DNA from: Streptomyces sp. NBC_00091
GTDB lineage: Bacteria > Actinomycetota > Actinomycetes > Streptomycetales > Streptomycetaceae
Length of the DNA: 64,000 nucleotides
NCBI RefSeq assembly: GCF_026343185.1
Contig: NZ_JAPEMA010000002.1
Span: 248,001-312,000, forward strand
Reading direction: 5' to 3'
A program made the position numbers and the translations under genes. Below the pieces are notes generated by a model. It did no database searches and was not told the DNA's origin. It saw only the letters and a list, made by a program, of their open reading frames with translations. Shown here one piece after another: positions 54,573 through 63,130 of this stretch. Within the stretch, counting starts at the first letter, position 1. Each line of letters opens with the position of its first letter.

Positions 54573-54782
54573 ACTCTGGCCGCCGCCTGGCCGTACACCG
54601 AACCCCTCTACGCCGACAGCGACTTCCGGTGGTCCGACTTCGACCCCGCGCTCCTCGACAAGGTCCGCCCGGCGTTCCCCGAGCTCCCGCCCGCCGCCGT
54701 GGCACTCGCCATCCCGGACAAGCTCTTCCGCGAGGAACTCGGCGATCTCGTCCGGGCCTTGGGCATCACGCGGAAGGCCTGA
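54573..54782 (+). pseudogene. C-terminal remnant of an unidentified gene
   Basis: From 54573 rightward the frame reads W-P-Y-T-E-P-L-Y-A-D-S-D-F-R-W-S-D-F-D and ends A-L-G-I-T-R-K-A at a TGA (54780-54782). It has clear coding bias but no start codon, and the beginning of the gene is missing at the same point where the oppositely oriented remnant begins. I do not recognise the family. Confidence 0.5.
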
Positions 54783-54827
54783 CGGCTCCTTCGCGACGCC
54801 CGCCGGTCCGCTCGCCCCGCAGGGCGG

Positions 54828-55814
<987 letters not shown>

Positions 55815-55851
55815 GCTGCTGCCTCCTGATGTCGGAACTCATCCGCCCAGG

Positions 55852-55882
55852 ACGCTAGGTGTTGGAGTGCACTCCATGTCAA
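55852..55882 (-). promoter_or_regulatory. MerR-type promoter of the aldo/keto reductase
   Basis: On the minus strand TTGACA (55877-55882) and TAGCGT (55852-55857) are separated by exactly 19 bases. The spacer contains the perfect 14-bp palindrome TGGAGTGCACTCCA. Both hexamers are close to consensus; the long spacer is the mark of MerR activation. No MerR gene is adjacent. Confidence 0.8.
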
Positions 55883-55977
55883 CCGAGCGGCCAGCCGGCC
55901 GGACAGCGCCCCGGCCCTCGGCCGAAGATCGCCGAGTAGTACGCTCATCCCGCAACACGACGCGAAGAGGAGCCTCA

Positions 55978-57351
55978 GTGGCGCGAGTTGCGATCATCGG
56001 TGGCGGTATCAGCGGGCTGGGAACGGCCCTCATGCTCGGCCGACGGGGCCACACGGTCACGTTGTTCGAGCAGGAGGCGCGGCAGGCCGGAGAGGACCCG
56101 GACCGGGACTTCTTCCACTGGAACAGGCCCCGTGTCCCGCAGGCCGTCCAGCCCCACTCGTTCCTCGCACCCGTGCGCACCGTGCTGCTCGACGAAACCC
56201 CCGACGTCTACGCGGACCTGCTGGCACGCGGGGCCCGGGAGTACCACGACTTCGACTGGTTCGGCGAGCATCCCCCGCACCGGGCCGGCGATGAGGACCT
56301 GGTGACCCTGCGCACCCGCCGCATCGTGCTCGAGGCCGCCTTGGCCGCGGCCGTGCGGCGGGAACGCACCGTCGATGTGCGGCAGGGCTGCCGGGTGCGC
56401 GGCCTCACCATCGGGGAGGGCCGCCCCGCCCGGGTCACCGGCGTGCGGGTGGACGGGGAAACCCACCAGGCGGACCTCGTCGTCGACGCGTCCGGGCGCC
56501 GCTCGCCGGTCCCCGCCTGGCTGATCGCGGCCGGCTGCCGCCCGCCCGTGGTCGACAGCCACCGCGCCGGGATCGCGTACCTGTGCCGCTGGTACCGCCT
56601 GCGCGCCGACGGCCCGCGTGACCCCGGGCGGGTGAAGACCGGCTCGGGGTCACCGTTCGCGCTCGCCGGCGTCTTCCCTTCCGACAACGACACCTTCGCG
56701 TTGCACCTGGTGGTCTCCACCGCCGATCCGACCCGCGGCGCGCTCACCGACCCCGCCGTGTTCGAGGCGGCCGCCCGCCGCTTCCCCGCCACCGCCGCCT
56801 GGCTCGACCTGGCCCCCGAACCGCAGTCGGCCGTCCTGGCGATGGCCGGCCTGGACAACCGCTGGACCTCCCTCACCGACGATGACGGACCCGTCGTCAC
56901 CGGCCTGGTCAACGCCGGGGACAGCCTCATCCACACCAATCCCACCCTGGGCCACGGCGTGGCCCTCGGCCTGCTCGCCGCCCAGCACCTCGCCACCCAT
57001 GTCGAGCAGATCGCCGCGGACCCCGTCGGCTACCACACCTGGACGACGCGGACCCTCCGCCCGTGGTTCGACGCGCAGGTGACGGCCGACCGTGCCAACG
57101 AGCAGCGCCTCGCCGAGGGTTCACCGCCCTCGGACCGGCGGGCCGCCGCCCTGGGCGCCTGCGCGTTCGACGATCCCGTCGTCATGAGGGCCCGAGCCCA
57201 GGTACGCCATCTCCTGCTCCCGGCCGGCGAGGCCTACGGCACCGATGAAGTGGACCGCCATGTCACCGCCTGGCTGGCCGCCCGCCCGGACTTCTCGCCC
57301 CAGCCCGACGGCCCGACCCGGGAGCAGTGGGACGCTCTCATCCCTGGCTGA
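55978..57351 (+). CDS. FAD-dependent oxidoreductase
   Basis: The protein has 457 residues. The N-terminal dinucleotide fold is V-A-I-I-G-G-G-I-S-G-L-G-T-A-L-M-L followed by an acidic F-E-Q-E. A late G-D-S-L-I-H-T-N-P-T-L-G-H-G-V-A-L-G-L segment corresponds to the GD motif of flavin monooxygenases and geranylgeranyl-reductase-like enzymes. The substrate is unknown. The GTG start follows GAAGAGGAG, and the longer frame upstream lacks similarity. It lies divergent from the aldo/keto reductase. Confidence 0.8.
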   Translation: MARVAIIGGGISGLGTALMLGRRGHTVTLFEQEARQAGEDPDRDFFHWNRPRVPQAVQPHSFLAPVRTVLLDETPDVYADLLARGAREYHDFDWFGEHPPHRAGDEDLVTLRTRRIVLEAALAAAVRRERTVDVRQGCRVRGLTIGEGRPARVTGVRVDGETHQADLVVDASGRRSPVPAWLIAAGCRPPVVDSHRAGIAYLCRWYRLRADGPRDPGRVKTGSGSPFALAGVFPSDNDTFALHLVVSTADPTRGALTDPAVFEAAARRFPATAAWLDLAPEPQSAVLAMAGLDNRWTSLTDDDGPVVTGLVNAGDSLIHTNPTLGHGVALGLLAAQHLATHVEQIAADPVGYHTWTTRTLRPWFDAQVTADRANEQRLAEGSPPSDRRAAALGACAFDDPVVMRARAQVRHLLLPAGEAYGTDEVDRHVTAWLAARPDFSPQPDGPTREQWDALIPG

Positions 57352-57376
57352 TCGCCCGCCCCATTGCCAACTCGTG

Positions 57377-57382
57377 TAACCT
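57377..57382 (+). promoter_or_regulatory. -10 box and half-operator at the lacI-type gene
   Basis: TAACCT ends seven bases before the ATG at 57390, giving a leaderless transcript. It overlaps CGTGTAAC, the right half of the palindrome found at 59461-59474, so the regulator could also bind here. Confidence 0.5.
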
Positions 57383-57389
57383 CGGCAGA

Positions 57390-58436
57390 ATGGCAGGCAC
57401 CGGGCTACAGAGAGCGACGCAGCAGGTCATGGCCGAGGAAGCACCGGCCCCCGCGTCGGCCACCAGCGCCGACGTCGCCCGCCTGGCCGGGGTGTCGCGC
57501 GCCACCGTTTCCTTCGTGCTCAACGACACCCAGGGCCACCGGGTCAGCGAGAGCACCCGGGCCCGGGTGCGGGCCGCCGCCGCGCAGCTCGGCTACGTGC
57601 CGAACGCCGCCGCCCGTTCCCTGCGCGCGGGACGCAGCAACCTGGTGCTGATGCCCGCCTCCGTGTCGGCCGTCGGCCGCCTGGTGAGCGAGTGGGTGGA
57701 CGATCTGCTCGGCGAGCTCGAGCGGCACGGGTACACCGCCGTCATGCACGCCGGCCGGTTCGCCGATCCGCTGGAAGCGGCCCGCGCCTGGGCCGAGTTG
57801 CGGCCGGCCGCGGTCCTCGCCCTCGACGGCGACCGGTTCACGGACCGGACGGCCGAGGTGCTGCGACGGGCCGGAGTGCGCGGGTTGCTCGCCTTCGCCT
57901 CCCGCCCGGTGGCCGGGTTCCACACCATCGCCTTCGACCACGCCGCCGTCGGCGCCATCGCCGCCGAGCACCTCATCGCCCGGGGCCGGACCAGGATCGG
58001 CGTGGTCCTGCCCCAGGAGCGCGGCCTCGACGCGCTCGCCGGCCCCCGGCTGGCCGGCGCGGAGCGGGTCGCCGCGCGGCATCCGGTCACCGTCACGCCG
58101 GTCGGGCTCGCGTACACCCGAGAGTCCGCCACGGCGCTGGCCCGCCGGTGGAGGGGTCTCGGCCTGGACGCCGTCTTCGCCTACAACGACGAGTACGCCG
58201 CCCTGCTGATGCACGCGCTGATGGCCGAGGGGATCTCCGTACCGGACGAGGTGGCCGTCGTGGGCTGTGACGACCTGGTGCTGTCGGCGCTGCAGCAGCC
58301 CGCGCTGACCAGCGTCGCCCTGGAGCTGCCCGGCGCCGCCGCCGTCGCGGACGCCCTGCACGCGCTGATCGGGGCGGGCACTGCCCCGCTGGTCCGCGGC
58401 ATCGAGCCGGTGCTGGTGCACCGGCAGTCCTCCTGA
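57390..58436 (+). CDS. LacI-family transcriptional regulator
   Basis: This 348-residue regulator carries the LacI HTH at about 26-48 (T-S-A-D-V-A-R-L-A-G-V-S-R-A-T-V-S-F-V-L-N) and hinge L-G-Y-V-P-N-A-A-A-R-S-L-R. A periplasmic-binding-like ligand domain follows, with V-F-A-Y-N-D-E-Y-A and V-A-V-V-G-C-D-D near its end. The chosen start is the ATG after a TAACCT box; an internal M-A-E-E start is also possible. It is convergent with the hydrolase, whose upstream region holds a matching palindrome, so the hydrolase is its probable target. Confidence 0.88.
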   Translation: MAGTGLQRATQQVMAEEAPAPASATSADVARLAGVSRATVSFVLNDTQGHRVSESTRARVRAAAAQLGYVPNAAARSLRAGRSNLVLMPASVSAVGRLVSEWVDDLLGELERHGYTAVMHAGRFADPLEAARAWAELRPAAVLALDGDRFTDRTAEVLRRAGVRGLLAFASRPVAGFHTIAFDHAAVGAIAAEHLIARGRTRIGVVLPQERGLDALAGPRLAGAERVAARHPVTVTPVGLAYTRESATALARRWRGLGLDAVFAYNDEYAALLMHALMAEGISVPDEVAVVGCDDLVLSALQQPALTSVALELPGAAAVADALHALIGAGTAPLVRGIEPVLVHRQSS

Positions 58437-58437
58437 C

Positions 58438-58458
58438 GCCGGCGGGCCCCCCGCCGGC
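58438..58458. terminator. Bidirectional terminator, lacI/hydrolase
   Basis: Perfect 9-bp arms GCCGGCGGG / CCCGCCGGC with a 3-nt loop lie between two convergent stops. Confidence 0.7.
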
Positions 58459-58473
58459 ACCGTCAGCCGTGCC

Positions 58474-59415
58474 TCAGCCGCCCAGGTGGCGGGTGAGGAA
58501 GGCGACGCTGCCGGTGACCAGCGGGGTGACGTCCGGGGCGCCCAGGAAGATGTGGTCGGCGCCCTCCACCGGCTCCAGCAGGCACTCGCCCCCGGCCGCC
58601 CGCAGCGCCGTGTCGAGCGCCTCGCTCTGGCTGTACGGGACCACCCCGTCCCGCGTGCCGTGGACCAGCAGGAACGGCGGCGCGCTCGCGCCGTCGACGG
58701 CGTACGTCACCGGGCTCGCCGCGCGGGCCAGCGCCGGCCGCTCCGCCTCCGTGCCGCCCAGCAGCGCGTCGTACGGGTCGGGGAACTCCACCCCCGGCGG
58801 CATCGGCGGCAGGGGGTGCCCGCGCAGCGAGACCAGGTCGGAGACCCCGTACCAGTCGACGACGGCCCGTACCGAGGTATCGCCCTCGCCGACGCCTTCG
58901 GTGCCCTCCAGGGCGGTGGCACCGGGGCTGTGCGGACCGGTCAGCCCGGCGAGTGCGGCCAGGTGGCCGCCGGCGGACTCGCCCCAGACGGCGATCCGGT
59001 CCGGGTCGATGCCGAAGACGCCGGCGAACCTGCGGACGTAGCGGATCGCGGCCTTCACGTCGTGCAGCTGCGCCGGGAACGGGGCCTCGAGGCTGTGCCG
59101 GTAGTCGATGGAGACCAGGGCCAGCCCGGCCTCCAGCACCGTGCCGTGCAGCAGCTCGGCGGGGACGGTCGGCGGCGGGTAGCGCCGGTCGCCCTCCAGC
59201 CAGCCGCCGCCGTGGATCCAGACCACGGCCGGGAGCGGCCCCTCCGCGGCGGGTACCCGGACGTCCAGCAGCCGCGGCCGGTAGCCGGGCCGGGTCGCGT
59301 AGGTGACCCCGTCGAAGCGGCGTACGCCGTTCTCCGCCACCACGGGCGGCACGGGAGCCCGGAAGGGAGGGGGCGGCCAGCTCATGTCGAGCCCGGCCGG
59401 GGGCGATTGCGTCAT
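58474..59415 (-). CDS. Alpha/beta hydrolase (HSL/BD-FAE-like esterase)
   Basis: The protein has 313 residues. The oxyanion motif H-G-G-G-W comes at about 68-72 and the nucleophile elbow G-E-S-A-G-G at about 150. The acid D in H-G-T-R-D-G-V-V-P and the histidine in G-A-D-H-I-F complete the triad. The family hydrolyses small esters or lipids. No signal peptide is present, so it is cytoplasmic. AAAGGG precedes ATG 59415; the longer frame from 59442 lacks a ribosome site. The palindromic operator just upstream suggests LacI-type control. Confidence 0.85.
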   Translation of the reverse strand: MTQSPPAGLDMSWPPPPFRAPVPPVVAENGVRRFDGVTYATRPGYRPRLLDVRVPAAEGPLPAVVWIHGGGWLEGDRRYPPPTVPAELLHGTVLEAGLALVSIDYRHSLEAPFPAQLHDVKAAIRYVRRFAGVFGIDPDRIAVWGESAGGHLAALAGLTGPHSPGATALEGTEGVGEGDTSVRAVVDWYGVSDLVSLRGHPLPPMPPGVEFPDPYDALLGGTEAERPALARAASPVTYAVDGASAPPFLLVHGTRDGVVPYSQSEALDTALRAAGGECLLEPVEGADHIFLGAPDVTPLVTGSVAFLTRHLGG

Positions 59416-59444
59416 TGCGGCCCTTTCGCGCGGCGGATGCACTC

Positions 59445-59490
59445 GTCTGACTACCGTCTTGTTACACGTGTAACACGACTGTAGTCAGAC
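59445..59490. promoter_or_regulatory. Nested palindromic operator upstream of the hydrolase
   Basis: The centre is the perfect 14-bp palindrome GTTACACGTGTAAC (59461-59474), a LacI-type sequence. Six bases outside it on each side stand perfect 10-bp arms GTCTGACTAC (59445-59454) and GTAGTCAGAC (59481-59490). The whole site is 46 bases with a common centre, 30 bases upstream of the hydrolase start. Confidence 0.8.
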
Positions 59491-59634
59491 GCGCCCCCGG
59501 CCACAAGGCGGCCGCACGCCCAGGTACGCGGTCCTCGGCGAACGGGTGACATGCGGGCCGTATCGGGCCGTGGCACCCTGTTGAACAGGTCTCGGGTCCT
59601 CGGCAGAAGGCAGCCGCGATGAACGGAGCGCGCC

Positions 59635-61266
59635 GTGGGAAATCCGATCCTCCCCGGGGCGCTGCGGCGCCGCATGGCCGCCTGCTGCGCCGCCCTGCTG
59701 TTGGTGGTGCTCGCCTCCGGTACGGGTGCCCGCGCGGCCCCCTCGCCGTCCCCCTCCCCGGCGCCGTGGCCGTCGGGGGCGGGTGATCCGGGCGCGCTCG
59801 ACCCGCGCATCGGGGAGATCATGCGCAAGCCCGAGTACCGCCATGCCCAGTGGGGGCTCCTCCAGACCGAACCGGCCAACGGCCGGGTGCTGCACAGCCT
59901 GTTCCCCGGGCAGTTCTTCATACCGGGATCCACCGCGAAGCTGTTCCCCGTCTCCGGCACCTGGCAGACCCTGGGCGCGGACCACCGCTTCGTGACCCCC
60001 GTCCACGCGGTCGGGCAGCGCAGCGGATCCACGCTGACCGGCGACCTCGCCCTCGTCGCCCAGGGCGACCTCACCCTCGGCGGCCGGACCCGCCCCGACG
60101 GCACGGTCGCGTACACCGACCTCGACCACACCTACGCCAACGACTTCCCGGGGGCCACCCTCACCCCGGAGAACCCCCTGGCCGGGATCGACGAGCTCGC
60201 CCGCCAGGTGCGCGGCTCCGGCATCACCCGCGTCGACGGCGACGTGGTCGTGGACAGCCGGCTCTTCGCCCCCGACCCGGAGCTCGTGCCCGCCCCGACC
60301 CCGCTCATCGTCAACGACAACCTCATCGACCTGCTGACCACGCCCGGGGACCGGGCGGGCGCGAACGCCCGGCTGGACTGGCGGCCGAAGGTCGCGCCGT
60401 ACGAGGTCACGTCCACGGTGAAGACCGTCGCGGCCGGGAAGCCGACGGACATCACGGTGACGGCCGCCGGGGGCGGCACCCGCATCCGGCTGTCCGGCAC
60501 GATCGCCGCGGACGCCAAGCCGCTGCTGCGCACCTCCCCCATCACGGACCCGGCCGCCTTCGGCCGGACCGCGCTGATCGAGGCCCTCGACCGGGCCGGG
60601 GTGAAGGTCACCGCCGTCGCGACGGGCCCCAACCCGGTCGCCCGGCTGCCGCGCGACTACGCCGGCCGGCCGCGCGTGGCCGCGTACACCTCGCGCCCGT
60701 ACGAGCAGTACGCCAAGCTCATCCTCAAGGTCAGCCACAACCTGGGCGCCAACCTGGACATCTGCCTGCTGGCCGTCAGCGCCGGCAGCCACCAGTGCGC
60801 CGACGGCTTCCCGGTGCTCGCCGGGTTCCTGGACCGGGTGGGCGTCGACCGCGAACAGGTGCAGCTCATGGACGGCCGGGGCGGGAACCCCGCCGACCGG
60901 GCCACGCCCCAGGCGCTGGTGCAGATGCTGGCGTACTGGCAGGGCACCCCGGACGCGCGGCGGTTCCGGGAGGCCCTGCCCATCCTCGGTGTCGACGGTC
61001 TGCTGGCCGAGAACTGCCGCGGCTGCCCGGCGCGCGGGAAGGTGTTCGCCAAGACCGGCGCGGCCGTCGGAGGCGACGCCCTCAACGACCGGCTCGCCGT
61101 CGGCGCCATCACCATCGCCGGCTACCTCGACAAGGGCGGCGGCCGCTTCGACCCCTTCTACGCAGGCGTCACCGGCGCGGCCACCCCGAGCGCCGACATC
61201 GCCGGCGTCGTGGCCATCGCCAACGACCTCGCCCTGATCTCCGCCTACCTCCAGGAATCCCGCTGA
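59635..61266 (+). CDS. dacB: D-alanyl-D-alanine carboxypeptidase (PBP4/DacB type)
   Basis: This secreted or anchored penicillin-binding protein of peptidase family S13 has 543 residues. A basic N-terminus and hydrophobic helix (about 14-35) are followed by a short PSPSPSP linker. Catalytic motifs are S99-x-x-K102 (P-G-S-T-A-K), S-H-N near 369, and K-T-G near 467 (F-A-K-T-G-A-A). The large insert between the first two motifs is the family's extra domain. It trims the terminal D-Ala of peptidoglycan stems. The GTG start follows CGGAGC at good spacing; an ATG at 59619 is out of frame. Confidence 0.9.
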   Translation: MGNPILPGALRRRMAACCAALLLVVLASGTGARAAPSPSPSPAPWPSGAGDPGALDPRIGEIMRKPEYRHAQWGLLQTEPANGRVLHSLFPGQFFIPGSTAKLFPVSGTWQTLGADHRFVTPVHAVGQRSGSTLTGDLALVAQGDLTLGGRTRPDGTVAYTDLDHTYANDFPGATLTPENPLAGIDELARQVRGSGITRVDGDVVVDSRLFAPDPELVPAPTPLIVNDNLIDLLTTPGDRAGANARLDWRPKVAPYEVTSTVKTVAAGKPTDITVTAAGGGTRIRLSGTIAADAKPLLRTSPITDPAAFGRTALIEALDRAGVKVTAVATGPNPVARLPRDYAGRPRVAAYTSRPYEQYAKLILKVSHNLGANLDICLLAVSAGSHQCADGFPVLAGFLDRVGVDREQVQLMDGRGGNPADRATPQALVQMLAYWQGTPDARRFREALPILGVDGLLAENCRGCPARGKVFAKTGAAVGGDALNDRLAVGAITIAGYLDKGGGRFDPFYAGVTGAATPSADIAGVVAIANDLALISAYLQESR

Positions 61267-61314
61267 CCCCGCCGCTCTCGACTCTCGACGTCCTGACCTC
61301 GGGCTGACGGTGCC

Positions 61315-61320
61315 TACAAT
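61315..61320 (+). promoter_or_regulatory. -10 box TACAAT for a leaderless monooxygenase gene
   Basis: TACAAT ends six bases before the ATG at 61327. CTGACC at 61293-61298 could be the -35 (16-base spacer). No ribosome site is present. Confidence 0.6.
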
Positions 61321-61326
61321 GCTCGA

Positions 61327-61650
61327 ATGATCTTCATTGTGGTGAAATTCTCCGTCAAGCCCGAATACGTCGACCAGTGGCCCGAGATGGTCGCGGAGTT
61401 CACCCGCGCCACCCGCGCCGAGCCCGGCAACCTGTGGTTCGAGTGGTCCCGCAGCCTCGAGGAGCCGGACAGCTACGTCCTGGTCGAGGCGTTCCAGGAC
61501 GGCGCCGCGGAGGCGCACGTGACCTCCGAGCACTTCCGGACCGCGCTGGAGACCATGCGTCCCCTGGTCGCCCGTACGCCCGACATCGTCAGCACCACCA
61601 TCGAGGGCGCCACCGGCTGGAGCCGGATGGGCGAGCTCCAGGTCGACTGA
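61327..61650 (+). CDS. Antibiotic-biosynthesis-monooxygenase-fold protein
   Basis: This 107-residue dimeric ferredoxin-like barrel of the ABM/YgiN type has the pattern V-V-K-F-S-V-K-P-E-Y, then E-P-G-N-L-W-F-E-W-S-R-S, Y-V-L-V-E-A-F-Q-D and H-V-T-S-E-H-F. Such proteins act as small cofactor-free quinol or polyketide monooxygenases, or as redox accessory proteins. It is a single gene with its own leaderless-type promoter. Confidence 0.85.
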   Translation: MIFIVVKFSVKPEYVDQWPEMVAEFTRATRAEPGNLWFEWSRSLEEPDSYVLVEAFQDGAAEAHVTSEHFRTALETMRPLVARTPDIVSTTIEGATGWSRMGELQVD

Positions 61651-61691
61651 CCGCGGCTCGCGGTCTTGACCGGCCGTTCATCATGGACGGT

Positions 61692-62435
61692 ATGACGACC
61701 GGATCCCGTGCTCGTTCGTTCAGTTCCGCGGCCGCGCGGTACGCCGACCACCGGCCCTCCTATCCGGCCGCGCTCTTCGACGCCGTCGAGGAGATGGCCG
61801 GCTTCCCGCTGGCCGGGGCCCGGGTCGCCGATGTCGGCGCGGGGACGGGGATCGCGAGCGCCCTCCTGCACGCGCGCGGCGCCCGGGTCGTGGCGGTGGA
61901 ACCCGGCGACGGCATGGCCGCGGAATTCCGCCGCCGCAACCCGGGCGTCGCGGTGGTCCGCGGCGACGGCAACCGGCTGCCGCTGGCCACGGCGGGCACC
62001 GACCTGCTCACCTACGCCCAGTCCTGGCACTGGACGGACCCCGCCCGGTCCGCTCCCGAGGCCCTGCGCGTCCTGCGGCCCGGGGGCGCGCTGGCCGTCT
62101 GGTCCAACGATCCGGACACCGGGGTGGACTGGATCGCCGCCCAGCAGGCCCGTATCGAGAAGCGCTTCGGCCCGGGCTGGTACATCAACGAAGGGGCCCG
62201 GTCGCAGTACGGCCTGCGCTTCACCACCCGTCCGCTGCGCTGGTCGCGCCGGGTCCCCGTGGACGTCCACCTCGCCAAGCTGTCCACGCATTCGCTGTTC
62301 CTCGTCGGCGAACCGGGCACGGACGAGTTCCTCGCCGCCGAGCGCGCACACCTGACCGCCCTCTTCCCCGAAGGCCTGCTCTGGGAGCACTACACCGTCA
62401 CCCTCGGCCTCGCCGTCCGCCCTGCCGGGTCGTGA
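61692..62435 (+). CDS. Class I SAM-dependent methyltransferase
   Basis: The protein has 247 residues. The N-terminus R-S-F-S-S-A-A-A-R-Y-A-D-H-R-P-S-Y-P is the usual lead-in of this group. Motif I is V-A-D-V-G-A-G-T-G-I-A, followed by V-A-V-E-P-G-D-G-M and the aromatic Q-S-W-H-W-T-D, then L-R-V-L-R-P-G-G-A-L-A-V-W. The substrate is unknown. Two in-frame ATGs (61683 and 61692) are possible, neither with a ribosome site. The second fits the conserved N-terminus. Confidence 0.8.
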   Translation: MTTGSRARSFSSAAARYADHRPSYPAALFDAVEEMAGFPLAGARVADVGAGTGIASALLHARGARVVAVEPGDGMAAEFRRRNPGVAVVRGDGNRLPLATAGTDLLTYAQSWHWTDPARSAPEALRVLRPGGALAVWSNDPDTGVDWIAAQQARIEKRFGPGWYINEGARSQYGLRFTTRPLRWSRRVPVDVHLAKLSTHSLFLVGEPGTDEFLAAERAHLTALFPEGLLWEHYTVTLGLAVRPAGS

Positions 62436-62551
62436 GCCTGCTCCCATCGGGGGTATTCCGGCCGCCGAGCCGGTTCGCGGCGGGCATCCGGGGCTGCGCC
62501 GGCCGACACTCGTAGCGCCCTGACACCGGGCGGCACGGGAAAGGACGGCAC

Positions 62552-62923
62552 GTGTTCAGCGACACCAAGGCATTCAGCGGGTTCGCCGTGGACGACCTCG
62601 AGCGGGCGCGGGAGTTCTACGGCCGGACCCTCGGCCTGCGGGTCACCGAGGAGCACGGGATGCTCACCCTCCACATCGCCGGCGGCACCGAGATCCTCGT
62701 CTACCCCAAGGAGAACCACACACCAGCCGGCTTCACCCTGCTCAACTTCCCGGTCGAGGACATCGACACGGCCGTCGAGGAGCTGACCCGGCGCGGTGTC
62801 CGCTTCGAGCGGTACCCGGAGTTCGAGCAGGACGACAAGGGCGTCTTCCGCCATGAGGGGCCGCCGATCGCCTGGTTCACGGACCCGGCCGGCAACGTCC
62901 TCTCCGTGCTCCAGACCGCGTAG
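62552..62923 (+). CDS. VOC-family (glyoxalase-fold) protein
   Basis: This 123-residue protein is two beta-alpha-beta-beta-beta modules: [17 protein letters not shown] at the start and [15 protein letters not shown] in the second. The end is [14 protein letters not shown]. It is of the size of dimeric VOC proteins that bind a metal or sequester drugs; the function is not assignable. The GTG start follows AAAGGA. A terminator hairpin follows. Confidence 0.85.
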   Translation: MFSDTKAFSGFAVDDLERAREFYGRTLGLRVTEEHGMLTLHIAGGTEILVYPKENHTPAGFTLLNFPVEDIDTAVEELTRRGVRFERYPEFEQDDKGVFRHEGPPIAWFTDPAGNVLSVLQTA

Positions 62924-62929
62924 GACGCG

Positions 62930-62965
62930 GAAGGCCCCGGTCTCCGTGAGGAGGCCGGGGCCTTC
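62930..62965. terminator. Terminator of the VOC gene
   Basis: Perfect 11-bp arms (GAAGGCCCCGG / CCGGGGCCTTC) with a 14-nt loop lie six bases after the stop. They also lie just beyond the 3' end of the tRNA-like gene on the other strand. Confidence 0.75.
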
Positions 62966-62970
62966 GATCG

Positions 62971-63040
62971 AGCGCTGGGCAGGCCTTGCACCTGCATTCC
63001 CCCACGGGAAGTGGGGTGTCTTTCCTTGGACCACCAACGC
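62971..63040 (-). tRNA. tRNA-like gene, glycine anticodon, atypical
   Basis: On the minus strand 70 bases fold into a cloverleaf. The acceptor stem GCGTTGG/CCAGCGC is complete (7 bp, one G-T). A 3-bp D-stem GTC/GAC has GG in its loop. The anticodon stem CCCCA/TGGGG has loop CTTCCCG, with anticodon TCC after T33, and the T-stem is GCAGG/CCTGC. Unusual points are the T-loop TGCAAGG (G where pseudouridine 55 belongs), a pyrimidine after the anticodon, the short D-arm and no encoded CCA. It could be a specialised tRNA, a tRNA pseudogene or a divergent tRNA. Confidence 0.55.
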
Positions 63041-63081
63041 CGGGCCCGCCGTCGTGATTCACGGCCGCGAGCTCGAGATCA

Positions 63082-63087
63082 ACTATA
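63082..63087 (-). promoter_or_regulatory. -10 box TATAGT upstream of the tRNA-like gene
   Basis: TATAGT on the minus strand lies 41 bases before the tRNA 5' end, in an AT-rich patch that stands out from its surroundings. No good -35 is seen. Confidence 0.4.
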
Positions 63088-63130
63088 CGGCACGTCGGCG
63101 GCCCGGTGAGCCGGGGGCGTACGGGCCCCC

